From NCBI RefSeq assembly GCF_001661595.2, contig NZ_LYPF02000007.1, forward strand, positions 62,001 through 126,000: 64,000 bases of DNA, given 5' to 3'. A model generated the notes under the pieces. The model worked only from the letters and a program-made list of their open reading frames with translations. It did not search any database and was not told the origin of the DNA. This DNA comes from Crocinitomix algicola. Lineage in GTDB: Bacteria; Bacteroidota; Bacteroidia; Flavobacteriales_D; Crocinitomicaceae. The position numbers and the translations under genes were made by a program. Positions 57,501 through 64,000 of this stretch are shown here, one piece after another. How positions within the stretch are numbered: position 1 is the first letter of the stretch; each line of letters starts with the position of its first letter.

Positions 57501-58031
57501 TTAGATTGGTCTACTTTTAAAGTGTTAGAGTCGTCACATAGCTTTTCCGTATCTGTAGTTGACGGAGTAGTTACTTGGGTAAATAACCAAATTGAATTAC
57601 CAGATTCAGCTTCAAATCCTGAAGGTAGTAATGGGCAGGTAACGTTTAGTATCGTAACGAAACAAAATGTTCCGGCTTACGAGCAAATTTTGAATAAGGC
57701 AGGCATCCAATTTGATTACAACGATTTTATCATTACGAATACAACTAAAATTATTTTAGTTCCAAACGGAGGTGATCAGCAGCAAGGGGTGTTTATTTAT
57801 CCTAATCCCGCTACAACTAACGCGCAAATTATGCTAACTAATGCATTGCAAGAACGAATTGAAATTGATTATCTAGAAGTGTATAATAATGAAGGTAGAT
57901 TTATGGATAATTATCAAGTTAAACTTGACCAATTCATATTGCCTGTTCATCGCTACTCAAGCGGAACATATCGTCTAGTGGCTTATGATTTAAAAGGTGA
58001 TAAATATTCAGGAACGCTAATCGTACGTTAA
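51585..58031 (+). CDS. Giant T9SS type A surface protein with FG-GAP and ASPIC/UnbV domains
   Basis: 2148 residues from the ATG at 51585; a TTG seven codons upstream is less likely. Signal peptide about 1-19. The first ~1250 residues are beta-rich DUF11/adhesin-like domains. About 1255-1592 are seven FG-GAP (VCBS) repeats, each with a 'DYDNDGDLDLFV'-type calcium-binding loop, as in a seven-bladed propeller. An ASPIC/UnbV domain ('GIGAKVSLKATILGKETWQL', 'SVVVQWPSGMIQ') follows, then an SdrD-B-like domain ('VFYDENENGVFDEEEKGIA'), a CARDB-like domain, a DUF7619-like domain ('SVDPNDKLVLVKNKG') and a type A sorting domain from about 2068. Likely a secreted adhesin. Confidence 0.9.
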   Translation: MIKYIYALLALLLSFSSFSQDVTASYELTDEITVCQEEGVFQTTLINYTGGVLENPIIQVVLPEGILYIPESMFELTSKGVSPLDVASSENLQFSLDDIPVGDSVTFRIKYTAKIPAVNFQKSGGVFRNQVNLIHDAGVEFNESDSYNILFPALNIINLSPTSQTVVSGDTTTRSYEVLNAGFGRTDEVYIVDVFSAGASLLEVNAGTLSGDTLYLNSDDFLSVGNGDGFLDHTESIVLTEKIVTSSCVDITSSSTLKTFWGCEDEWDISSNVYAHVSVDFQSPSLTLTALNQADGCFGADLGDEQTLVIVNTGDGYASNISLDVFKSSGDGMDETIYARIEEASFKIREGWLNSPEEITPELIYPTTADDSYACLGVSPTGRVILNLPNIAPGDSLIVTWEMFSCCIDVCENWKIQGWKAIVDYSDICEFTDYNGNVLGQEINEQYMTVFTETPTEISNESLETYNFTISSFKNTLPSTGNSRYIVSFELENGLVYESLAFTSNGALWEPESITYTEEVNLVEAVFNIPEPFILPKSEINLTLSGLCGTPGWKEISMSVAYDADYSCESDCLVPLICDEVVTTRLHCPLVACEGLYFHDFDVERISLGSPDNDANGIADLTGEMDPTKIKLNRAMVGDTIQTIATGVVMSELFDTWEFGSLMTTNSHGNHLEYIQTTVKVYDQSEGIIHIIDFTDVETTISGESQTFKFNLSIDYLSAINPDLSALLFSNGDSIIVVNQYQLISSVEDLIAETLWENDFYLSDVPEPSAEDKFQCDNKAARSTFIGYSFLNDFPSNHTVRSCSNNIVQNFGMSIGDCCNNYAGGNLFPYEYRSWGNLKEVKVVIPENYTVVNSFIRQFRTRKTNSSATETLSSIIPDAINGDTLYYNIENYYAGGEFSYSDDGFYGLIRIELAPSCDVPQDVFQPVKWYFNYQKSNAIDGEETDYIDALDDQIRYLPSDLELSSASPWVDANQKRVEWNVKVKNVANADADYTWLFVDAPENITIVDVYNENSGEYLDKVNGLFLVGTVEDYSTTNLTLSADIESCDTLLFQVYTGSECTGYPSSFESFNCNITELDLYVEPKQSAFQVRLFSDLLDDDVCSPLVQVGLDITSVNIAHMYNMNIAVAVPDTNKIKVLSDSSYFQYNISNPYSSIDDPIYDEFKYQYNINDYEASFEEDGIPGALDLDNNRFRWRTTVSLEETFVNGDFIELEIGGENACGIELPVIELNYDPNTKFLKDNTAGLHAFASNTWSSSWGDYDGDGFDDLFVPNKDADAPSALYHNNGDGTMTKVETGPIASDLGESVSGTWGDYDNDGDLDLFVANNTYAKNKLYQNQGDGTFVSISDDPIVDLGVYSHSASWADYDRDGYLDMVISDIHPTHFNFLFRNKGDGSFEPVTGSVINETASSAVGVSWADYDNDNDPDLFIANTNGENNNLYRNDGGVFTQITEGDVVNDGGHSIGGTWGDYDNDGDLDLFVTNARDVEPNYFYENDGDGTFTKITSGVVLVNVGNSHGASWIDYDNDGDLDLIVANDQGNKNFLFANNGDKSFTKIVNAISEDESDSYGASWADYDNDGDYDLHISNHTEGTNDFFVNEKGACNNYFAVELKGCNSNFTGIGAKVSLKATILGKETWQLREISAQTGAIGGQNSLKTIFGINDASIIDSVVVQWPSGMIQVMTLQTANQTIVINEECGVKVCGQVFYDENENGVFDEEEKGIASQTISFNDEDILVYTNSDGYYQTYVNYGDYLIGWEEDESWVQETPADGGKHLAAILPGESEYCGFDFALKPTCFSPDLTLSVGTTAFRRGLTNDLTVTVSNHGVAETTVNPTLELRFTDNVYLYGDDWLSITEEDGYRTYTRLIENLNGLSDSTYEFIDSVSVDATLDEVVEFEATISTEELECDETNNNRSVFDVVVGSVDPNDKLVLVKNKGVRHQMSLTDTLQYTIRFQNVGNYAARRVFIVDTLSQWLDWSTFKVLESSHSFSVSVVDGVVTWVNNQIELPDSASNPEGSNGQVTFSIVTKQNVPAYEQILNKAGIQFDYNDFIITNTTKIILVPNGGDQQQGVFIYPNPATTNAQIMLTNALQERIEIDYLEVYNNEGRFMDNYQVKLDQFILPVHRYSSGTYRLVAYDLKGDKYSGTLIVR
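55350..56345 (+). repeat. Seven tandem FG-GAP/VCBS coding repeats
   Basis: Each unit (about 135-165 bases) contains a variant of 'SWGDYDNDGDLDLFVAN'. At DNA level, GATTATGATAATGATGGAGA-like stretches recur near 55519, 55987, 56148 and 56305. Confidence 0.85.
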
Positions 58032-58192
58032 CCAATACCGCAAAAAGGTCATTTTAAACATTTCTTAAAGTAGGTAATGTCTATTTAAAAGCTAGAATTA
58101 TAAGAGGTTAAGGGTATTGAACAGTTTTTACGTTGATTAAATTATTTTTATTTAGTCTAAATAAGAATTAATTTTATCCAAAAAAACTTCAA

Positions 58193-59623
58193 ATGAAAAT
58201 TAAATTATTTAGTGTGTCAATCGTCCTTTTACCATTGACACTCAGTGCTCAATCGTTTATTGAAAAAACGGTAGAGAATTATCGTTCGGTCATTTATGGA
58301 GAAGTGATTTGGTTAGATAAGGACAATGATGGACGCTCTGAAATGTTCTCAACTGGGGCAGCAGATGATTATGATCACAGTGCTCAATTTTTTAATAATG
58401 TTGGCACCAATGATTTAGAAGAAGACTATTTTTTAGAATCAATTGGGTTTTCGCTCTCGTCAGCAACCACTGCTGATATGAATAATGACGGTTATGATGA
58501 TTTTCTAGTCTCTGGCTATAACGGAGAGTCGAATCAAACAAGATTATTTTTAAATAATGGAGCAGGAAGTTTTACCAATGAGTTATTGGAAATCACGGGC
58601 GTTACGAATGGGAAAATAAGAACTGCAGACTTTAATGGGGATGATTTAATTGATGTCATTATCACTGGAGTTAGTCCAGAAAGTACTTATATATCCGAAT
58701 TGTATTTCCAAAATGAAGCAGGGGAATTTGAACTACAAGATCAAGTTTTAATGCCAAATTATTTTGGAGATGTCACAATTTTCGATGCGGATGAAGACGG
58801 GAGTCCAGATATTTTATTGACGGGGTTTGATTTATCATATACACCTAATACCAAACTTTTTATAAATGACGGAGAAGGAAACTTTGAAGAGAAGGTGGAA
58901 TCAGGTTTACCCCGAGTATATTTCTCAGGAACTAGTGCTGGTGATTATGATAATGACGGAGATTTAGACGTATTGATATCAGGGATGACAAATAGCTATA
59001 CGCCTGCTAGCAATATATACATCAATGACGGAGAAGGTAATTTTGTAGTGGATGAAACGACTTCTTTTATAGAGATGTACTTTGGTACAGCTGATTTTGT
59101 TGATGTAAATAATGACGATAAATTAGATGTTTTCTTTTCTGGATCAACTAGCGACGGCGTGCCGCATACCGTACTTTATTCATTGACTGAAGAAGGATAT
59201 GTTTTAGATGAGTCTTTCTCTGAGTTGACTGTTGATGTTAACATTTCGAGTGTCGCTTGGAAAGATTATGATAACGACGGAGATTTAGATGTTTTCATTA
59301 CCGGTTTTACAAGTGAAGGCGATCGAGCTTCTGGCTTTTATGTCAATCAAATGAATAGCCCAACCTACGCAAATTTTGATCAAGAAGAGAAACCGCAATT
59401 AACGGTTTTCCCTAATCCAAATAATGGGACTTTTAGTCTTAATTTCGAAAATGCAGAAGCAAGAATAATCTCCATTAGAAATTTACAAGGTCAAATCGTT
59501 TATGAATTAAATGTTCATGCTTCAATTGTTCAATTGAATTTGACAAACCTGCCTTCAGGAGTTTATATGCTTACAGATAAATCAAAAAATAGCCAACAAT
59601 CAACTTTAATTACAATTGAATAG
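58193..59623 (+). CDS. T9SS type A protein with seven FG-GAP repeats
   Basis: 476 residues. Signal peptide about 1-19. Seven FG-GAP repeats carry Asp-rich calcium loops ('WLDKDNDGRSEMF', 'ADMNNDGYDDFLVSGY', 'ADFNGDDLIDVIITGV', 'DADEDGSPDILLTGF', 'DYDNDGDLDVLISGM', 'DVNNDDKLDVFFSGS', 'DYDNDGDLDVFITGF'), one per blade of a propeller. The type A sorting domain ('LTVFPNPNNGTFSLNF' to 'QSTLITIE') follows. A small relative of the preceding giant protein, 160 bases after it on the same strand. Confidence 0.9.
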   Translation: MKIKLFSVSIVLLPLTLSAQSFIEKTVENYRSVIYGEVIWLDKDNDGRSEMFSTGAADDYDHSAQFFNNVGTNDLEEDYFLESIGFSLSSATTADMNNDGYDDFLVSGYNGESNQTRLFLNNGAGSFTNELLEITGVTNGKIRTADFNGDDLIDVIITGVSPESTYISELYFQNEAGEFELQDQVLMPNYFGDVTIFDADEDGSPDILLTGFDLSYTPNTKLFINDGEGNFEEKVESGLPRVYFSGTSAGDYDNDGDLDVLISGMTNSYTPASNIYINDGEGNFVVDETTSFIEMYFGTADFVDVNNDDKLDVFFSGSTSDGVPHTVLYSLTEEGYVLDESFSELTVDVNISSVAWKDYDNDGDLDVFITGFTSEGDRASGFYVNQMNSPTYANFDQEEKPQLTVFPNPNNGTFSLNFENAEARIISIRNLQGQIVYELNVHASIVQLNLTNLPSGVYMLTDKSKNSQQSTLITIE

Positions 59624-59725
59624 TGACTTATTATTGCAGTTCCCCACAAAATTAATAGCAACCTTTTATTACGAGGGCTTTTTAAAAAGACAATAAATTA
59701 AGAAGTCAGCTCAAATAAACTCAGT

Positions 59726-59733
59726 ACTTTTGT
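59726..59733 (+). promoter_or_regulatory. -7 box of the mrp operon
   Basis: TACTTTTG matches TAnnTTTG and lies 15 bases before the ATG. Confidence 0.55.
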
Positions 59734-59748
59734 ACAAAGTTTGAAAGC

Positions 59749-60807
59749 ATGGAAATTACAATTGAAAATTTAAAAGAAGCGCTTAAAAAGGTCATTGAGC
59801 CCGATTTAAAGAAAGATATTATCACTTTAGATTTGGTTTCAGATATTAAAATTGAGGACCAAAAAATAAGTTTTCAAGTTAAAATATATAACCCTGCAAT
59901 GCATGCGAAAAAACGCATGCAAGAAGCATTAGAATTTGCACTAGAAAGAGCTTTTGGAAAAGATGTGGATGCAGACATTTCTCTTGTACCTTTGCCGAAA
60001 GATAAAGAGCCTGAAGTTAGGGCAATCCTATCCAATGTAAAACATATTATTGCTGTAGCAAGTGGTAAAGGTGGCGTTGGTAAGTCAACTGTGACAGCTA
60101 ACCTCGCAGCAGGTTTGGCTAAGCAAGGCTATAAAGTAGGATTGGTTGATGCCGATATTTATGGTCCTTCTGTTCCAACCATGTTTGATGTCGTAGGTGC
60201 TAGACCAACAGGTGTTGAAAAAGATGGTAAAACACTGATTCAGCCGATTGAATCTTACGGTGTTAAGTTGTTGTCAATTGGTTTTTTTTCTGATCCAGAC
60301 CAGGCTGTAGTTTGGAGGGGACCAATGGCTACAAAAGCACTGAACCAAATGTTTAAAGATGCGGATTGGGGTGAATTAGATTTTATGATTGTTGATTTAC
60401 CTCCAGGAACTGGCGATGTCCATTTAACTCTTGTACAAAATGTTCCCCTCACCGGAGTTATAGTTGTCAGTACACCTCAAGAAGTTGCGCTTGCAGATGC
60501 ACGTAAAGGTGTAAATATGTTTAGAATGGATTCCCTGAAGGTACCAGTTTTGGGAATTGTAGAAAATATGGCTTGGTTTACTCCTGCAGAATTACCAGAG
60601 AATAAGTATTATATTTTTGGTGAGAATGGGGCAACCAACTTGGCAGAACAAATGGGGGTGCCTGTATTGGCTCAATTGCCACTAATTCAAAGTGTAAGAG
60701 AAGCTGGGGATGTCGGTCGACCGGCTGTGCTACAAGATAATACAACTTCTTCAAAATATTTTGATGAATTTGTTCGTAAATTTGTACAAATCGTTGAAGA
60801 CGAATAA
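59749..60807 (+). CDS. mrp: Mrp/ApbC-type Fe-S cluster carrier ATPase
   Basis: 352 residues. Binds and transfers Fe-S clusters in an ATP-dependent manner. N-terminal MIP18 (DUF59)-like domain (about 1-90), then a deviant Walker A 'ASGKGGVGKSTVTANLA' and Walker B-like 'LVDADIYGPSVPTMFD' in a P-loop fold, and 'FMIVDLPPGTGD'. The CxxC typical of some ApbC proteins is not seen, so cluster transfer may rely on other residues. A NifU-like gene follows one base after the stop. Confidence 0.92.
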   Translation: MEITIENLKEALKKVIEPDLKKDIITLDLVSDIKIEDQKISFQVKIYNPAMHAKKRMQEALEFALERAFGKDVDADISLVPLPKDKEPEVRAILSNVKHIIAVASGKGGVGKSTVTANLAAGLAKQGYKVGLVDADIYGPSVPTMFDVVGARPTGVEKDGKTLIQPIESYGVKLLSIGFFSDPDQAVVWRGPMATKALNQMFKDADWGELDFMIVDLPPGTGDVHLTLVQNVPLTGVIVVSTPQEVALADARKGVNMFRMDSLKVPVLGIVENMAWFTPAELPENKYYIFGENGATNLAEQMGVPVLAQLPLIQSVREAGDVGRPAVLQDNTTSSKYFDEFVRKFVQIVEDE

Positions 60808-60808
60808 T

Positions 60809-61036
60809 ATGGAACAAAAGGAAAAAATTGAAATAGCTTTAGATTCAATCCGACCGTTTTTGCAAAAAGATGGAGGTGATGTCGAATTTGTTGAATTGAC
60901 GGATGATAAGGTGGTGAAAGTCAAGTTGCTTGGTGCCTGTGAGTCATGCTCTATGAGCGCAATGACACTAAAAGCCGGTATTGAAGAATCTATAAAAAAT
61001 GCTATACCAGAAATAATTCGGGTTGATGCCGTTTAA
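60809..61036 (+). CDS. NifU C-terminal-domain protein (Nfu-type)
   Basis: 75 residues. Small Nfu-like protein with the cluster-binding Cys pair in 'LGACESCSMSAMTLKAGIEE' (CESC) and the 'FLQKDGGDVEFVEL' signature. The ATG at 60809 starts the family domain and follows the mrp stop at once. A longer in-frame extension upstream would overlap mrp by 98 bases and is rejected. It forms an Fe-S assembly pair with Mrp. Confidence 0.93.
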   Translation: MEQKEKIEIALDSIRPFLQKDGGDVEFVELTDDKVVKVKLLGACESCSMSAMTLKAGIEESIKNAIPEIIRVDAV

Positions 61037-61086
61037 AAATCATACCGACAAAAACATTTTTGATTTAACAGCTGTTATTAATTCAC

Positions 61087-61094
61087 TAATTTTG
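61087..61094 (+). promoter_or_regulatory. -7 box of the ferredoxin-NADP reductase gene
   Basis: TAATTTTG matches TAnnTTTG and gives a leader of about 50 bases, in which the hairpin 61108-61132 lies. Confidence 0.55.
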
Positions 61095-61107
61095 CAAAAC
61101 AATCAAT

Positions 61108-61132
61108 GGGAAATCGTCACAACGATTCTCCC
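61108..61132 (+). promoter_or_regulatory. Stem-loop in the leader of the reductase gene
   Basis: GGGA/TCCC outer and ATCGT/ACGAT inner stems are separated by a small bulge, with a CACA loop. It lies between the predicted transcript start and the ATG at 61150; function unknown. Confidence 0.35.
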
Positions 61133-61149
61133 TAAATAGAAAATTAAAC

Positions 61150-62160
61150 ATGATCGAAACAGATATAATAATTATTGGAGCTGGTCCAGTAGGACTTTTT
61201 ACAGTTTTTGAGGCTGGTTTGTTAAAATTACGTTGTCATTTAATTGACTCACTTCCTCAACCGGGTGGACAATTAACTGAAATTTACCCAAAAAAACCAA
61301 TTTACGACATTCCAGGTTACCCAACCGTTGATGCTGGTGAGCTCATCGATAATCTTATGAAGCAAATCGAGCCGTTTAAGCCTGAATTTACTTTAGGAGA
61401 ATCAGCGGTTACAATCGATGAGGTAGAGGATAATAAATTTGTCGTAACAACAAACAAAGGAACCAAGCATATCGCACCAGTTGTAATGATTGCTGGAGGA
61501 TTAGGTGTATTCGAACCGAGAAAACCACCAGTTGATAATCTCGAGCAATTTGAAGATAACGGAGTTGAATATATTATTAAGGACCCTAAATTTTATCAAG
61601 ATAAAAAAGTAGTTGTCGCAGGAGGTGGTGATTCTGCTTTGGATTGGTCAATCTATTTGGTGAAAAATAATATTGCTTCTGAATTAAGTTTAGTGCATAG
61701 AAGAAGTTCTTTTAGAGGTCACCTCGATTCTGTTCAGCAGGTTATGGATCTGGCTGATGAAGGTAAGTTGAACCTAATTACTGAGGCAGAAGTTGTTGGA
61801 ATTGAAGGAAACGGTTCGTTGAAATCAGTTACAATTAAGCATAAAAAGGAGGGTGAATTTACTAAGGAGGCCGATCATTTTGTGCCATTATTTGGTCTTA
61901 AACCAAGTTTAGGTCCTATAGCAGATTGGGGACTTGAAATTGAGAAGAATGCCATTAAAGTAGATACGCGTGATTACTCAACAAATCGACCAGGTATCTA
62001 TGCTATTGGGGATGTTAATCAGTATGAAGGGAAGTTAAAACTAATACTTTGCGGATTCCATGAGGGAACAATCGCAGTGCAGTCAGCTTTTGCACGTATA
62101 CATCCGGATAAAAAGAATGTACTAAAGTATACAACAGTTAACGGTGTAAATGGCTTTTAA
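61150..62160 (+). CDS. Ferredoxin--NADP(+) reductase, thioredoxin-reductase-like type
   Basis: 336 residues. FAD-binding 'IIIGAGPVGLFTVFEAGLL', 'PGGQLTEIYPKKPIYDIPG', NADP-binding 'KKVVVAGGGDSALDWSIYL', and FAD-binding 'IYAIGDVNQYEGKLKLILCG'. The redox CxxC of thioredoxin reductase is absent, as in YumC-type ferredoxin reductases. It transfers electrons between NADPH and ferredoxin, and a ferredoxin gene lies 450 bases downstream. The exact electron acceptor is inferred. Confidence 0.9.
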   Translation: MIETDIIIIGAGPVGLFTVFEAGLLKLRCHLIDSLPQPGGQLTEIYPKKPIYDIPGYPTVDAGELIDNLMKQIEPFKPEFTLGESAVTIDEVEDNKFVVTTNKGTKHIAPVVMIAGGLGVFEPRKPPVDNLEQFEDNGVEYIIKDPKFYQDKKVVVAGGGDSALDWSIYLVKNNIASELSLVHRRSSFRGHLDSVQQVMDLADEGKLNLITEAEVVGIEGNGSLKSVTIKHKKEGEFTKEADHFVPLFGLKPSLGPIADWGLEIEKNAIKVDTRDYSTNRPGIYAIGDVNQYEGKLKLILCGFHEGTIAVQSAFARIHPDKKNVLKYTTVNGVNGF

Positions 62161-62183
62161 TTGATTTTTAATAAATTGGAATT

Positions 62184-62217
62184 AAAAAAGGACCTTCAAA
62201 TCGAAGGTCCTTTTTAG
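62184..62217 (+). terminator. Bidirectional terminator downstream of the reductase gene
   Basis: AAAAAGGACCTTC and GAAGGTCCTTTTT form a perfect 13-bp stem with A and T runs. On the minus strand it lies just after the decayed lipoprotein gene. Confidence 0.93.
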
Positions 62218-62235
62218 TTTTCTTTCGTTAATTTA

Positions 62236-62502
62236 TTACTTTAACGTACAAGAATAATCTGTGGTAACGGTAAAGTCACCTGAAGTCATTGTAGTAGATG
62301 TCTCATCTAATCCATCACACCATTCTTCTGCATCTTTTTTCTTAAGGTTTTGGGTTGTAGATGTTTCACTCGTAACGGTTGAGCTTTCATCCTATCCAGT
62401 GGATTTTTGTGTGATTTCACAGTCACAAGTGTAATCTTTTTTACAAGATGTGAAAGATACCATAGCTCCCAAAACCAATGCTGGCAAAATTAATTTTTTA
62501 AT
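62236..62502 (-). pseudogene. Decayed small lipoprotein gene (start codon ATT, internal TAG stop)
   Basis: The minus strand encodes a typical Bacteroidota lipoprotein frame of 88 codons. The signal 'KKLILPALVLGAMVSFTSC' (Cys20) is followed by KKDYTCDC. The 37th codon is TAG (plus 62392-62394). The frame then continues as 'DESSTVTSETSTT' and ends 'TDYSCTLK'. The initiator position is ATT (plus 62500-62502), preceded in-frame by TAA. Both the start and the stop defects point to a pseudogene, or to two base-call errors. The intact product would be a small Cys-containing lipoprotein of unknown function. Confidence 0.72.
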
Positions 62503-62583
62503 TTAGTTAATTATTGAATATGTCCTATTAAGAACTTTAGTGTAAAAATACGGGTAGATTCTTATAAGGTTATAAAAATCATG

Positions 62584-62591
62584 TAAATTTG
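62584..62591 (+). promoter_or_regulatory. -7 box of the ferredoxin gene
   Basis: TAAATTTG matches TAnnTTTG, 15 bases before the ATG at 62607. Confidence 0.6.
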
Positions 62592-62606
62592 TGAAAATTA
62601 ATTTCC

Positions 62607-62936
62607 ATGGCAGAAAACATGATCACAGTTCATATTATTGATAGAGAGGGAGTAAAGCATGATTTGGAGGCTCCTACAGATATGAATATGAATATAATGG
62701 AGGTGTGTCGTTCTTATGAATTGCCCGTAGAAGGTAGATGTGGAGGAATGGCAATGTGCGCAACTTGTCAATGTTATTTAGAGTCTGAAACAGAATTGCC
62801 TGAACAGTCAGATAGTGAAATGGATATGCTCGATGAAGCTTTCTTTGTTGAAGATAATAGCAGGTTAGGTTGTCAAATTCAAATTACAGAAGAGATTGAT
62901 GGCATCGTACTTCGATTAGCTCCAGAAGGAAATTAG
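62607..62936 (+). CDS. Adrenodoxin-type [2Fe-2S] ferredoxin
   Basis: 109 residues. Cluster ligands are in 'RCGGMAMCATCQCY' (C-x5-C-x2-C) plus the distal Cys in 'RLGCQIQIT'. It matches the bacterial adrenodoxin-like/ISC ferredoxin class, which acts in Fe-S cluster assembly and electron transfer. It is placed with an FNR and Fe-S assembly genes, so it could be their electron carrier. Confidence 0.94.
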   Translation: MAENMITVHIIDREGVKHDLEAPTDMNMNIMEVCRSYELPVEGRCGGMAMCATCQCYLESETELPEQSDSEMDMLDEAFFVEDNSRLGCQIQITEEIDGIVLRLAPEGN

Positions 62937-63167
62937 ACATGTGAATGGCGCTATTGCTGTGTAGATTTGATTTTTTGTCATGTTTCATTGAGTATTCCGT
63001 TAGATAATAGGCTGTTATTTTATAAGTTGATTAAGCTATTTATTAAATTTAGTTCCGAATTTCGAAAAATTTGAATTAAATATTTTTTATTTCCATCGTT
63101 GTGAAATAACGGGCAACGCAAGGGTTATTCTTATCGTCTTTCAAGAGCTTATATTAAATAGTCTTTC

Positions 63168-64000
63168 ATGAAAAAATGGATTAAAACCCTGCTTTTGATT
63201 TTTGCTGTATCCTCAATACATGCTCAAATTGAAAGCAATCTTTTCCACTCAATTAGTGGGGTTAGTTACGAAGAGTATGATTTGGACTCTATTGCCAATC
63301 ACACAATTTTAAAACTTGATATCCCTGAATGGTATCATTTATTAGATCATCACCCCGCTCACATCAGTCTTGAAATTCCTTATAAAGATTATGACTTGAA
63401 AGCTGTTCTGCGAGTTTCAAATGTTTATGGTCATGATTTTAAAGTAAAAACGGCCTCAGGAGAATCTATTAATTTAAATGCTGTTTCTAAAAGTGTTTAT
63501 TATCAGGGGTATTTTGAAGGGTTTACAAATTCCCATTTTGCGTTTAGTGTTTTAAATAACGAAATTATTGGTGTAGGTTCGATTCCTGGAATTGGAGATG
63601 TAAATCTTGGAAAATTAGAGGGACTCAATTATATATTTTATAGCGAAAAAGATTTAAATGGACATAATCAATTTTTATGCGAGACACGAGGTGATCCTGG
63701 TACGCAGCAAGGTTACAGAGAAATCGAGAGCGATGAACGTGAACTTGTGGACGATTGTTCGGGAATTTATGTTGAAGCTGACTACGATCTTTTTCTCAAT
63801 AAAGGTGGTGTATTAGAAACAGTAGACTACATCACAGCTCTTTTTAATGAAATTCAATTGCTTTACGAGATTGATGAAATGACCATTTTCATGTCCGAAC
63901 TGATGGTTTGGGATGTTGAAAGTCCTTATTTTGGAATAACTGATACCGGTATTTTATTGGATTTATTTGGTACAACAACCGTTGATTGGGAGGGAGATTT
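63168..64000 (+). CDS. Secreted zinc metalloprotease-like protein, 3' truncated
   Basis: 277 codons are visible and the frame runs off the window edge. Signal peptide about 1-20 ('LLLIFAVSSIHAQ'), then a propeptide-like region ('GFTNSHFAFSVL', 'GLNYIFYSEKDLNG'). The beginning of a catalytic domain resembling reprolysin-like (M12-type) T9SS proteases follows ('EADYDLFLNKGGVLETVDYI', 'FNEIQLLYEIDEMTIFMSEL'). The HExxHxxGxxH zinc motif would lie beyond the window, so protease assignment is by resemblance. Confidence 0.75.
   Translation, partial: MKKWIKTLLLIFAVSSIHAQIESNLFHSISGVSYEEYDLDSIANHTILKLDIPEWYHLLDHHPAHISLEIPYKDYDLKAVLRVSNVYGHDFKVKTASGESINLNAVSKSVYYQGYFEGFTNSHFAFSVLNNEIIGVGSIPGIGDVNLGKLEGLNYIFYSEKDLNGHNQFLCETRGDPGTQQGYREIESDERELVDDCSGIYVEADYDLFLNKGGVLETVDYITALFNEIQLLYEIDEMTIFMSELMVWDVESPYFGITDTGILLDLFGTTTVDWEGD

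Overview
The window is a low-GC chromosomal segment that looks like Bacteroidota, most likely Flavobacteriales (a Crocinitomicaceae- or Cryomorphaceae-like lineage is a guess). The support is the many secreted proteins ending in type IX secretion (T9SS) sorting domains, both type A (five or more) and type B 'gliding-motility-associated' (two). Other signs are a PorV/PorQ-family protein, a monomeric NADP isocitrate dehydrogenase, a LytS/LytTR system, and repeated TAnnTTTG promoter -7 boxes just upstream of genes, with little Shine-Dalgarno signal.

Layout: 1-2.0 kb holds the 3' end of a PorV/PorQ-like gene, greA and a HIT protein. 2.0-6.8 kb is a minus-strand group: SixA phosphatase, RuvC, a TPR/LytS kinase and its LytTR regulator as one tight operon, then a secreted protein. 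7.0-10.3 kb is an ECF sigma factor operon with an unusual repeat-bearing membrane/outer-membrane protein and a lipoprotein. rnpB (RNase P RNA) follows, then a HEAT-like gene, trmB, an unrecognised gene and an alkyltransferase-like gene. 12.97-18.9 kb is a cobalamin-riboswitch-controlled operon: a three-repeat T9SS-exported protein, a BtuB-type TonB receptor, a BtuG-like propeller lipoprotein and a second T9SS-exported protein. 18.9-29.3 kb is mostly housekeeping (DUF5686 protein, queA, ispD, thioredoxin-like, icd, truncated globin, OmpA-like, tsaB). 29.3-45.4 kb carries four large minus-strand T9SS surface proteins mixed with gpmI, a histidine kinase, an ArsC-like protein, a 50-residue membrane protein, fumC and thiL. 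45.5-51.4 kb holds an M20 dipeptidase, an LEA-like protein, ddl, paaZ and an enoyl-CoA hydratase. 51.6-59.6 kb holds a giant FG-GAP/ASPIC surface protein and a smaller seven-blade relative. 59.7-62.9 kb is an Fe-S/redox group (Mrp, NifU-like, ferredoxin-NADP reductase, ferredoxin) interrupted by a decayed lipoprotein gene. A secreted metalloprotease-like gene runs off the end.

The best candidate for an undescribed system is the B12 operon. Its first gene, directly after the riboswitch, encodes three tandem domains of about 130 residues whose pattern (GEG start, YWGTW, WFGCSY) resembles, in my judgement, the beta-domain (DUF4430) of animal transcobalamin/intrinsic factor. They are attached to a T9SS sorting tail and followed by BtuB- and BtuG-like partners. 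This suggests surface capture of cobalamin by a T9SS-exported multivalent binder; it is an inference to test.

No tRNA, rRNA, insertion sequence, prophage or CRISPR array was seen.
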